The position numbers and the translations under genes were made by a program. The notes under the pieces were generated by a model that was not told where the DNA came from, did no database searches, and saw nothing but the letters and a program-made list of their open reading frames with translations. 24,429 bases of DNA from a virus, in IMG/VR virus record IMGVR_UViG_3300010399_000077, positions 1 through 24,429 of that record, one strand, 5' to 3'. Of the stretch, positions 6,131 to 11,584 are shown in pieces (positions within the stretch are counted from its first letter, which is position 1; each line of letters starts with the position of its first letter).

Positions 6131-6378
6131 GGTCAGTTGGCACACATCCGCATAAGCTCGATCATATCGTCGTAGAGCTTTGCCCAGGAGCCGGTACTGT
6201 CGGGATGTTCCTCGAGACAGACCCCAAGCACGTCCGCGTCAGCTCTGATCGCAGCTCGTCGTCCAGCCGATCGATCCCCGGCTTCAACCGCTCGCCTGTG
6301 CTCATGGAACCTGCGGCGCAGCTCTACGACTTCATCTGCCCAATCGATCTCGCTCATATCGTGGAGAGTGCTACGTGA
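6127..6378 (+). CDS. alternative + strand reading frame opposite the antisense candidate
   Basis: An 83-codon frame beginning MRSVGTHPHKLDHIVVELCP. It overlaps the previous stop by 4 bases (ATGA) and its own stop overlaps the next start by 4 bases (GTGA), exactly the spacing used throughout this operon. Against it, the middle reads SSDRSSSSSRS, typical of a shadow frame opposite an Arg/Ala/Asp-rich protein. Third-position GC is similar on both strands, so codon use does not settle it. I rate it slightly less likely than the - strand frame. Confidence 0.35.
   Translation: MRSVGTHPHKLDHIVVELCPGAGTVGMFLETDPKHVRVSSDRSSSSSRSIPGFNRSPVLMEPAAQLYDFICPIDLAHIVESAT
6133..6357 (-). CDS. possible antisense small acidic protein inside the early operon
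   Basis: Read on the - strand, 74 codons give MSEIDWADEVVELRRRFHEH at the start and YDDMIELMRMCAN at the end. The product is acidic and amphipathic with protein-like composition, more natural than the serine-rich product of the opposing frame. It fits almost exactly between the stop at 6130 and the start at 6375. No clear ribosome site precedes it, and its orientation is opposite to every neighbour. It is mutually exclusive as an interpretation with the + strand frame 6127-6378, unless both are used. Confidence 0.45.
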   Translation of the reverse strand: MSEIDWADEVVELRRRFHEHRRAVEAGDRSAGRRAAIRADADVLGVCLEEHPDSTGSWAKLYDDMIELMRMCAN

Positions 6379-6725
6379 CGACGACAGAGAGCAAGCCCGA
6401 GTTTCCGGCCGACGTGTGGAGGACGGCCAGCGACATGCCGCTCGATGATACTGGCGACATGGACCATGACATTTCGGTGGCAATCGCCCGCGGCATCATG
6501 GCCGAACGCGAGCGCTGCGCCAGCAAGTGGCTGCCGATCGAGAGCGCGCCGAAGGATGGGACTCTCATAATCGCATGGGCATCTGGCGATCTGCCGTACA
6601 TCTCAAGTTGGATGGTGGATCGCTGGTCGCATAATGTCAGCCGTCGCCGCAGCCTGATGCATCCGCAGCCGACGCACTGGCTCATCGCCCTCCCACCCCC
6701 TCCCAACGGAGACGTGCGGGGATGA
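6375..6725 (+). CDS. DUF551-like phage protein
   Basis: A 116-residue protein with a GTG start preceded by GGAGAG. After an N-terminal AIARGIMAERERCASKW helix (about residues 37-52) comes WLPIESAPKDGTLIIAW ... SSWMVDRW ... THWLIALPPPP. This is the W-P-I-x-S-x-P ... THW-x-x-LP-x-P pattern of the DUF551 domain found in many lambdoid and rhizobial early proteins. Its function is unknown. Four-base overlaps lie at both ends if the + frame at 6127 is real; otherwise only downstream. Confidence 0.78.
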   Translation: MTTTESKPEFPADVWRTASDMPLDDTGDMDHDISVAIARGIMAERERCASKWLPIESAPKDGTLIIAWASGDLPYISSWMVDRWSHNVSRRRSLMHPQPTHWLIALPPPPNGDVRG

Positions 6726-6871
6726 GCCGCAGTGCTGCACGGATTTGTGGCATGGACGCCCACGGCCGCTGTTCGATGGCAGGGACCGAGGACTGCGATT
6801 TTGAGTGTCCCCGCATGGCCCGCGAAAGAGGCCTGATCGCCCGCACCCCTGATACTGGAGGGAAGCCGTGA
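6722..6871 (+). CDS. very small Cys-rich protein
   Basis: A 49-codon product beginning MSRSAARICGMDAHGRC and containing EDCDFECPRM. Cysteines 9, 17, 25 and 29 could hold one zinc ion. The gene starts with a 4-base overlap on the DUF551-like gene and ends with a 4-base overlap on the next gene (GTGA), filling the operon without a gap, which is the best evidence that it is translated. No family is recognised. Confidence 0.68.
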   Translation: MSRSAARICGMDAHGRCSMAGTEDCDFECPRMARERGLIARTPDTGGKP

Positions 6872-7188
6872 GCGACGACCGTCAGGAATTTCACGACCGC
6901 TTCTATTTCCAGCGCGGACCGTGCTGCGCAGGATGCGACTGGTGGCGGTCGCTCAACAGCCGGGTAGGCGAATGCACCAAGAGCGCGCCGGTTGCTGGCA
7001 GGACGCGATACGCAATGCTGGGGATGGAAGGCAGTTCGTTGCTGTTGACCGCAGGCCACGTCCTGACCCGGATGGACCACGACTGCGGCGACTTCAAGGA
7101 TGATTTTGACTGGACCTCGTTGCCGCTTCCATACCGCAAACGTGTCGGCGCACCGCTTCCCGCCCCCTCCGGGAGTGAACAGAGGTGA
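6868..7188 (+). CDS. Cys-rich metal-binding-like early protein
   Basis: This 106-residue protein uses GTG (GTGA overlap; GGAGGG lies 5-6 bases upstream). It shows GPCCAGCDWW (C19, C20, C23), then GECTKSAP (C36), then a distal DHDCGDF (C73). The CxxC-x12-C-x36-C arrangement with flanking W and the GDF/GEF motif recurs in small alphaproteobacterial phage proteins and suggests a zinc or Fe-S site. Function is unknown. It directly precedes the helix-turn-helix/integrase pair and overlaps it by 4 bases. Confidence 0.75.
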   Translation: MSDDRQEFHDRFYFQRGPCCAGCDWWRSLNSRVGECTKSAPVAGRTRYAMLGMEGSSLLLTAGHVLTRMDHDCGDFKDDFDWTSLPLPYRKRVGAPLPAPSGSEQR

Positions 7189-7529
7189 GCGTAGCCATCC
7201 CAGAAATGATTAGCCCGCAGGATTTGGCCCGGAAATTGGGCTGGAGCACTAGGCGGCTCAAGGCTTTCGCGAGGGGCCTTGGCGCTTGCCGGATAATGGG
7301 CAATCGTATGGCCTTCACCCAGGCAGACGTTGACGCGATTTTGGAGGCCAGTCGGCCATGCCCCTCAAGCTCAAGAAGCGCGGCGAAATCTGGCACTACA
7401 CCGGCACCGTTGCCGGGCGGCGACTACGCGGCTCTACTAAGACTGCGCAACGCAAAGAAGCCGAGCGGATCGCGAACGAAGTCGAATCCCGAGAGCTCCA
7501 AGGTCGTCGCGATCCGGGCTCGGTCCTGA
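7185..7529 (+). CDS. excisionase-like helix-turn-helix protein overlapping integrase
   Basis: This 114-residue protein starts with GTG in a GTGA overlap. Residues 8-55 (MISPQDLARKLGWSTRRLKA ... MAFTQADVDAIL) form a MerR/excisionase-type winged helix-turn-helix. The tail (about 58-114), beginning RPCPSSSRSAAKSGTT, is basic and unstructured and is read from the same DNA as the first 57 codons of the integrase. I recall similar tails in rhizobial phage homologues, which suggests the overlap is conserved rather than an artefact. Its likely role is recombination directionality (Xis) or regulation of int. The position just before int supports Xis. Confidence 0.75.
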   Translation: MSVAIPEMISPQDLARKLGWSTRRLKAFARGLGACRIMGNRMAFTQADVDAILEASRPCPSSSRSAAKSGTTPAPLPGGDYAALLRLRNAKKPSGSRTKSNPESSKVVAIRARS

Positions 7530-8368
7530 CTTTTGCACAGGCTGCCATCGAATACCGGAAGGTCCATGGCGCCCCAAGATATCTCGAGCTGGTCGAGGAC
7601 TATTGGAAGGACACGCCGGTCCGGCAGATCACCGGAGGCGCGGTGAAGCGCGCCGCCGTTGCGCTGCTGCCCGAAGGGAAAAGCTCCTACCGGAATCGGG
7701 CCGTCGTCGCTCCGACGCTGGCCGTCATCAACTACGCGGCCTCGCTCGACATGTGCCCGCCGCTCAAGATCGAGCGCTTCTCCGAGGTCAAGGCGACGAA
7801 AGAGCCAGTGACGCTTGAATGGATCGAAGCGTTCGTGGCGCACAGCTCGGCGCACCTTGGCGCGCTCGCCTGCTTCATGTTCGGGACGGGGGCACGGATC
7901 AGCGAAGCGCTAGACGTGCACTGGCGCGACGTGGACCTGCAAGGCAGGCGCGCAACGATCCGCATGGGGAAGCTCGGGGGAGAGGAACGGCGCGCACATC
8001 TGCCGGCGCCCGTGGTAGCTGCCCTGGCCAACATCCCGAGCAACCGCGAGCCGGGTGCCAGGGTGTTCCCATACGCCAGCTATACGGGCTGTAAAGACCC
8101 GTGGGCGGTCGCCGTGCGGCGCGCCGGCATCAAGCCGCTGACGCCGCACTGCTGCCGCCACGGCTTCGCCACGACGCTGCTGCACGCAGGGGTCGACCCG
8201 ATCACCGTGGCGAAACGCGGCGGCTGGAAAGACCCGGCGCAGCTCTTCCGCACCTATGGGCATGCGATGGACGACGAGACCGTGACCGATCTGCTTTTTG
8301 ACACGCCACGGGCACATGTCGAAAAGGACAACGCGCAAAGCGTTGAAAATGCAAAGAAAAGCGCCTGA
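7358..8368 (+). CDS. int: tyrosine-recombinase integrase
   Basis: A 336-residue phage integrase catalysing site-specific strand exchange between attP and attB. The N-terminal MPLKLKKRGEIWHYTGTVAG ... STKTAQRKEAE is an arm/core-binding entry typical of this group, so the start at 7358 is kept although it lies inside the helix-turn-helix gene. The catalytic set is complete: R180 (GTGARISEAL), K205 (MGKLGG), H264-x2-R267 (HCCRHGFATT), W290 in the GGWKD position often held by His/Trp, and nucleophile Y300 (RTYGHAM). The gene is the last of the early operon, with no separate promoter visible. It faces the convergent late arm across a 207-base gap. Confidence 0.95.
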   Translation: MPLKLKKRGEIWHYTGTVAGRRLRGSTKTAQRKEAERIANEVESRELQGRRDPGSVLTFAQAAIEYRKVHGAPRYLELVEDYWKDTPVRQITGGAVKRAAVALLPEGKSSYRNRAVVAPTLAVINYAASLDMCPPLKIERFSEVKATKEPVTLEWIEAFVAHSSAHLGALACFMFGTGARISEALDVHWRDVDLQGRRATIRMGKLGGEERRAHLPAPVVAALANIPSNREPGARVFPYASYTGCKDPWAVAVRRAGIKPLTPHCCRHGFATTLLHAGVDPITVAKRGGWKDPAQLFRTYGHAMDDETVTDLLFDTPRAHVEKDNAQSVENAKKSA

Positions 8369-8463
8369 CCGCCTGGCCTAATGTAGGGCAAGCGGGCGTT
8401 CTGAGAAGATGGCCGGAAGGCCGGAAAATACGCGAGGAACTGAGGGATTTTGAGGATCGTCGC

Positions 8464-8491
8464 CATGCAAGATCGAGCCGCTTCTTGCATG
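8464..8491. repeat. 9-bp perfect inverted repeat in the int-rlpA junction
   Basis: CATGCAAGA and TCTTGCATG flank a 10-base loop in the 207-base gap between the convergent integrase and RlpA-like genes. No T-run follows on either strand, so it is a poor classical terminator. It could be a rho-assisted stop for converging transcripts, or an integrase/Xis arm site near attP. The same gap also has two tandem copies of GGCCGGAA (8411-8426). Confidence 0.55.
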
Positions 8492-8540
8492 AACGAGCCG
8501 GGAACGTGCCCGAAGTTGTGGCACGCCACAGGCACGCGGC

Positions 8541-8555
8541 GTTCACGATGGGTTC
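8541..8555. promoter_or_regulatory. LexA (SOS) box-like GTTC-N7-GTTC
   Basis: GTTC at 8541-8544 and again at 8552-8555, spaced by exactly 7 bases, match the core of the alphaproteobacterial LexA operator. The spacer (ACGATGG) is GC-rich, unlike strong boxes, and the site lies beyond the 3' ends of both flanking genes rather than at a promoter. An eight-base match is expected about once by chance in a window this size, so functional meaning is weak. Confidence 0.2.
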
Positions 8556-8575
8556 TAACGAACGCGGGAGGCCGT

Positions 8576-8965
8576 CTAGCCGACCCGCTCAAGGCAGACC
8601 CTAGCCGTCCCCTGCCCGAGCGGTGCAATCTTCGCGAACGCGGCCTTGCTGAGGTCCATAGCGCGACCGAGGCGCGCGAATCCGCCAGTGTCGTTGACCC
8701 GCACCACGACACTGCGCCCGGTATCGAGCGAGGTTGCCCGCCAGTGCTCGCCTATGTGGCGCGGATCGGCCATTGCCGCTGTCAGGTCGCGGCCGGTGAA
8801 GATTTCCCCGGAGCGAGTCCTGCAGGGTGAGGAAATGCAGCTCTCGTGGCCGTACCAGGAAACGCGGACGGGCTGGCACGCGAAGCCGCCGAGCGTCATC
8901 AGCACGAAGATCGCGACAGACAGCATCAGCGCGGCCGGAGTGAGGCCGATGGCAAGTTTCAGCAT
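8576..8965 (-). CDS. RlpA-like double-psi beta-barrel cell-wall protein
   Basis: A 129-residue exported or membrane-anchored protein. Residues 1-28 form a hydrophobic signal/anchor. Next come RVSWYGHE, RSGEIFTGRDLTAA, TGRSVVVRVNDTGGF and GRAMDLSKAAF, the ordered motifs of the RlpA double-psi beta-barrel (SWYG, SGE, LTAA, V-x-V-N-D, R-x-x-D-L-S). Some RlpA proteins are lytic transglycosylases on denuded glycan strands; the Asp in VND is present here. No SPOR domain follows. As the last gene of the late/lysis region it probably helps break peptidoglycan. It begins 11 bases after the preceding stop with a weak ribosome site. Confidence 0.8.
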   Translation of the reverse strand: MLKLAIGLTPAALMLSVAIFVLMTLGGFACQPVRVSWYGHESCISSPCRTRSGEIFTGRDLTAAMADPRHIGEHWRATSLDTGRSVVVRVNDTGGFARLGRAMDLSKAAFAKIAPLGQGTARVCLERVG

Positions 8966-8976
8966 GTCGGGGAGCC

Positions 8977-9303
8977 CTACTTCTCGATCTTATTGGCGAG
9001 CCGGCGCACCTCGTCTCCGAGGTTGCGGATTTCGGAGCGCAGTTCGCGCCCGCTCTCCTCGATCGCCTCGGCTCCGGCCTTGCCGACTTCCGTGTTGGCC
9101 TGGATCGCCAGCGTCAGGTCGCGGATCGAGCCGGAATCGACGATCGCGCCCATAAGCCTGCCCTGCTCCGACGTCTCGGGCGCTTCGCCGCGGCTGGCCC
9201 AGCCGAGCCGGACGACAACGGCGGAAATGATGATGCCGGCAGCGCCGGCAGCGTAGGAGAGCCACTGAGGCAAATCAGCAGCCGCGCTAGGTGCGTCCAC
9301 CAT
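8977..9303 (-). CDS. one-TM plus coiled-coil protein of the lysis region (spanin- or holin-accessory-like)
   Basis: This 108-residue protein has one membrane segment at about 11-32 (LPQWLSYAAGAAGIIISAVV). From about residue 68 to the end it has a long charged heptad-like region (EESGRELRSEIRNLGDEVRR). An inner-membrane anchor plus periplasmic coiled coil is the architecture of an i-spanin, but many phage accessory proteins share it. A lipoprotein that could act as outer-membrane partner is encoded 1.1 kb upstream. The start overlaps the previous gene by 17 bases. Confidence 0.72.
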   Translation of the reverse strand: MVDAPSAAADLPQWLSYAAGAAGIIISAVVVRLGWASRGEAPETSEQGRLMGAIVDSGSIRDLTLAIQANTEVGKAGAEAIEESGRELRSEIRNLGDEVRRLANKIEK

Positions 9304-9748
9304 GCGTCGCCCTCTTCATCGAAGTAGCCTTGCGGACGCCGACGCGTGCGTCCTGCGAGGCTCGGTAAAGATTGATGAACTCGGCGACGCAGGCCATTGG
9401 CCATGCCGCAATCCAAGTCGAGATATAGCCCGAGGCAAACAGGTTCATAGAAATGTAGAACCAGACGCCGCACCCGAGGAACGCACCACCGATCCGGAAG
9501 AACGGCGTGACGTTGGGCACGGCGCCGTTGATGATCAGCGCGCCGATGCGGATGACGCCCATGGCAAGCATGGCGAGCCCCAGCGTCTCCTCGGGGATGT
9601 GGAAACCCGAGAACGCGCTTGTCGGCGTGAACACGTCGTTTGGGGCAAGCAGGATCAGCCCCCACATGAGGAGCTGCGCCGCGACGTACCACTCGAGGAT
9701 GCGACCCGAGAACCTGTCCCGGATCGCCACGAGGACGGAGACCGCCAT
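9287..9748 (-). CDS. multi-pass membrane protein of the lysis region
   Basis: A 153-residue very hydrophobic protein with three or four likely membrane segments, around residues 18-36 (ILEWYVAAQLLMWGLILLA), 57-78, 85-105 and 108-123, and a basic C-terminal tail. From its place among small membrane genes and the endolysin it may be a holin or holin regulator, but its sequence matches no family I know. The start at 9748 follows the previous stop by 6 bases. Confidence 0.72.
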   Translation of the reverse strand: MAVSVLVAIRDRFSGRILEWYVAAQLLMWGLILLAPNDVFTPTSAFSGFHIPEETLGLAMLAMGVIRIGALIINGAVPNVTPFFRIGGAFLGCGVWFYISMNLFASGYISTWIAAWPMACVAEFINLYRASQDARVGVRKATSMKRATHGGRT

Positions 9749-9754
9749 GGTCCA

Positions 9755-9937
9755 TCAAGCCTTCGGCTTGTTGGGCACGACGTAGGTTGCCAGCATGGTG
9801 ACGAGCGCCATGATGACGGTCACCACGAGGCTTTGCGTGTCGGCCGAGACGGTGATGTTGAAGAAGTGGGTGATGATGTACTGGCAGACGAACGCCACGA
9901 CGCCAGAAACCCAGGCCTTGTCGAAGGTGGTCAGCAT
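9755..9937 (-). CDS. holin-like small protein with two membrane segments
   Basis: A 60-residue product: MLTTFDKAWVSGVVAFVCQY, a second hydrophobic segment (SLVVTVIMALVTMLATYVV), and a short basic tail PNKPKA. Two membrane helices, about 60-70 residues and a charged C-terminus fit small class II holins, and the 'TYVVPN' style ending is common in phage holins. Its ribosome site, AAAGGA about 9 bases upstream, lies in a 14-base sequence repeated before the lipoprotein gene. The longer frame starting at 10105 is rejected because it runs through the neighbouring gene. Confidence 0.72.
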   Translation of the reverse strand: MLTTFDKAWVSGVVAFVCQYIITHFFNITVSADTQSLVVTVIMALVTMLATYVVPNKPKA

Positions 9938-9940
9938 TTG

Positions 9941-9954
9941 GATTGGTCCTTTCG
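9941..9954 (-). repeat. 14-base ribosome-site repeat in lysis region, copy 1 (copy 2 at 10810-10823)
   Basis: On the - strand CGAAAGGACCAATC precedes both the holin-like gene (start 9937) and the lipoprotein gene (start 10809). It includes the AAAGGA ribosome site. The two are otherwise unrelated genes, which suggests duplication of a translation signal or past recombination there. Confidence 0.75.
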
Positions 9955-9956
9955 GG

Positions 9957-10139
9957 TCAGAGGAACATGAGGAGTGCGGCGCCGGCCGCGAGAAAGAGCG
10001 TTGAGCCGAGGGCCCAAAGGCGATCACCCACGGCCCATGGCGCGTTCGGAGAGGATTGCAGGGCGAGGCCAAGCATGATGAGCCCCGCCATTCCGGCAGC
10101 CGCAAGCACGGCGCCGACCACGTGCAGCGTGAAGCTCAT
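9957..10139 (-). CDS. small two-TM protein (second holin/antiholin candidate)
   Basis: Sixty residues: MSFTLHVVGAVLAAAGMAGL begins the first membrane segment, a short polar turn (QSSPNAPWAVGDR) follows, then a second segment LWALGSTLFLAAGAALLMFL to the end. The ATG overlaps the preceding stop by 4 bases (ATGA), so translation is probably coupled. Function is inferred only from context: it may be a holin, antiholin or membrane adaptor for lysis. Confidence 0.68.
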   Translation of the reverse strand: MSFTLHVVGAVLAAAGMAGLIMLGLALQSSPNAPWAVGDRLWALGSTLFLAAGAALLMFL

Positions 10140-10423
10140 GATGTGGCGTTCGGATCGGGTTGCGCCGCTGCGGCCTGCAACGCATCGCTGCCGGCGTCGA
10201 GCCGAGCATCCAGTGCCGCCCAATCATCGGCCGTCGGCTGCTGGCCGCTCAGCACCTTGATGAAGGCAAGGACGTAGGGAGTGGCGCTGACGACTCCGGA
10301 CTTGATGGCCGGGAGCGCCGCTTCAGCCGCCGCGGCAACCTGCAAGAGCGTCTGCAAATCCACGTGGGCGGTAAAGCCGGTGAAGCCGTTCTTCACATTG
10401 GCGAGGAGATCGGTGATGTTCAT
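10136..10423 (-). CDS. small Ala-rich helical protein of the lysis region
   Basis: A 95-residue protein beginning MNITDLLANVKNGFTGFTAH. It has an Ala-rich helix (LLQVAAAAEAALPAI), a moderately hydrophobic segment around ATPYVLAFIKVL, and an acidic tail with ADDWAALDARLDAGSDAL. One weak membrane segment is possible at about 44-60. Four-base overlaps join it to the lipoprotein gene before it and the two-TM gene after it. No family is recognised. It may be a soluble or membrane-associated lysis accessory. Confidence 0.68.
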   Translation of the reverse strand: MNITDLLANVKNGFTGFTAHVDLQTLLQVAAAAEAALPAIKSGVVSATPYVLAFIKVLSGQQPTADDWAALDARLDAGSDALQAAAAQPDPNATS

Positions 10424-10809
10424 GGATGCACTCCGTTCTGTGCTTCGATCTTGCTCATGGTCTGCACGGCAAGCTGGAACGCCTGCACGAGCTGGCCGTA
10501 GCTGAGACCGGGATAATTGGCGGGGTTCTGCACGAAGCTGTTGAGCGCCTTGCGGGCGATCTTCACGTCGGCATCGGCAGCGGCGAGTTTGACGACGATC
10601 GGCTGCTCTTTGCAGTAGAGCGTCGCGCTGGCGTGGAGGCCGGGCGGGCAGAACGGGAGGGCCGTGTAGGCGACGGCGGCGGACTGAGCGACGCCATAGG
10701 CGTTTTCGGCCTGATAGACGAAGGTCTTGTCGACCGGGTTGGTGACGGCGTTCATCGCGCATCCGGCCAAGCCGAAGGCGAGAAGCGCCGCCCCGAATAG
10801 GGCACGCAT
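10420..10809 (-). CDS. phage lipoprotein (possible outer-membrane spanin partner)
   Basis: A 129-residue protein with a clear lipoprotein signal: MRALFGAALLAFGLAGCAMN, lipobox LAGC with Cys17. The mature part contains two more cysteines (in FCPPG and YCKEQ), possibly a disulfide, and an amphipathic C-terminal helix (QLVQAFQLAVQTMSKIE). Placement in a lysis region suggests a role at the outer membrane, such as an o-spanin-like partner for the coiled-coil protein at 8977. The length is large for an o-spanin, so this is only a suggestion. Ribosome site: AAAGGA, 7 bases upstream. Confidence 0.72.
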   Translation of the reverse strand: MRALFGAALLAFGLAGCAMNAVTNPVDKTFVYQAENAYGVAQSAAVAYTALPFCPPGLHASATLYCKEQPIVVKLAAADADVKIARKALNSFVQNPANYPGLSYGQLVQAFQLAVQTMSKIEAQNGVHP

Positions 10810-10836
10810 GATTGGTCCTTTCGATGTTGAAGGGGA

Positions 10837-10950
10837 TTAGTTGCCGCGCCAGATGTTGCGCACGGCCTTGACGGTAGAGACGGTCGCAAGAATGGTCGCC
10901 AGCGACAGCCAGATGTAGATGAAGGGCGACAGATCGACGGAAACGGTCAT
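10837..10950 (-). CDS. 37-residue single-TM protein coupled to endolysin
   Basis: A very short product, MTVSVDLSPFIYIWLSLATI leading into LATVSTVKAVRNIWRGN. One membrane helix runs at about residues 9-28 with a basic tail, giving N-out/C-in or pinholin-like topology. The ATG overlaps the endolysin TGA by 4 bases, which argues that it is translated. The longer frame from 11064 lies inside the endolysin gene. It could be a pinholin or a holin modulator, but the sequence alone does not decide. Confidence 0.6.
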   Translation of the reverse strand: MTVSVDLSPFIYIWLSLATILATVSTVKAVRNIWRGN

Positions 10951-11462
10951 GGCGACACCATTTGCAGCGCAGCGGCTTCGACCCGAGCGACACGCGCGGC
11001 CCAGCCCTTGCCGAAACGTCCCCACGTCGGCAGCGTCTCGAGGAAGAACAGCCGACTGTTGCAAATCTGCTTGACGAGCGTTGCGGTGTCGCGGGCCTTG
11101 ACCGCTGCAAGGGTCTTTGGTCCAATCGAGCCGTCCATAGTGACGCCAATGAGCGATTGCAGCGCCTTTGCTGCCCTGCCGGGCCCCGAGTTCACGCCGA
11201 AGTCGAAGACGGCATAGTCGAGGCCAGCGGGCAGTTGATCGCCGCAGATCGCGTTCCAGTAGTCCTTGCGGTAGATCGTTGCGAGCTCGGCCTGCGTGAT
11301 GTTCTTGAGGTCCGCCACGGTGGCGCCGGGCTTCATCAGTTGGCGGTAGGTCGAAAGCGTGACGCCGTGGTTCGTCGCACCGCCGGGGTCCTGCGGGTCA
11401 TTGACGAACCCGCCCTCGTCCGCAAGCACGAGCTGAAGCGCTCGCTGGAAGGTAGCGTCCAT
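10947..11462 (-). CDS. GH108-family phage endolysin
   Basis: A 171-residue peptidoglycan hydrolase. The N-terminal domain has LADEGGFVNDPQDPGG followed by TNHGVTL, the signature of glycosyl hydrolase family 108 with catalytic E16. ATIYRKDYWNAICGDQLP and AVFDFGVNSGPGRAAK follow in the usual order. From about residue 95, SLIGVTMDGSIGPKT marks the C-terminal peptidoglycan-binding (PG_binding_3-type) region. There is no signal peptide, so release should depend on a holin from the neighbouring membrane genes. The ATG has CGGAG about 8 bases upstream. Length and architecture are normal for the family. Confidence 0.92.
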   Translation of the reverse strand: MDATFQRALQLVLADEGGFVNDPQDPGGATNHGVTLSTYRQLMKPGATVADLKNITQAELATIYRKDYWNAICGDQLPAGLDYAVFDFGVNSGPGRAAKALQSLIGVTMDGSIGPKTLAAVKARDTATLVKQICNSRLFFLETLPTWGRFGKGWAARVARVEAAALQMVSP

Positions 11463-11524
11463 GGATGGTCTCCGATGTTGCGATGAATTTGCCGAGCGAT
11501 TAAAGTTCGCGACCGTTGCGCCAA

Positions 11525-11540
11525 ATCCGATCGATCGGAT
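11525..11540. promoter_or_regulatory. 16-bp perfect palindrome upstream of the methyltransferase gene
   Basis: ATCCGATCGATCGGAT reads the same on both strands and lies 45 bases before the methyltransferase start, in the 122-base gap between divergent genes. A weak TTGCGC (11516-11521) and ATAAAG (11539-11544) with a 17-base spacer would place the palindrome between the -35 and -10 of a + strand promoter, the position of a repressor operator. The promoter is speculative; the palindrome is exact. Confidence 0.45.
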
Positions 11541-11563
11541 AAAGTCGGGTCGCCCCGTCGATT

Positions 11564-11576
11564 TGAACCAAGTTCA
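11564..11576. promoter_or_regulatory. second small inverted repeat before the methyltransferase start
   Basis: TGAAC-CAA-GTTCA lies just upstream of the AGGA ribosome site (11576-11579) of the methyltransferase gene. It could be an operator half-site pair or a weak RNA hairpin affecting translation. It is short enough to be chance. Confidence 0.3.
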
Positions 11577-11584
11577 GGATCCCC

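Noticed and set aside
8369-8440. Possible terminator directly after integrase
   Set aside because: Only short, imperfect stems with bulges and no T-run could be found; not enough to call a terminator.
8450-8830. 126-codon + strand frame after the integrase
   Set aside because: Most of it is antisense to the RlpA-like gene and its product has no protein-like order.
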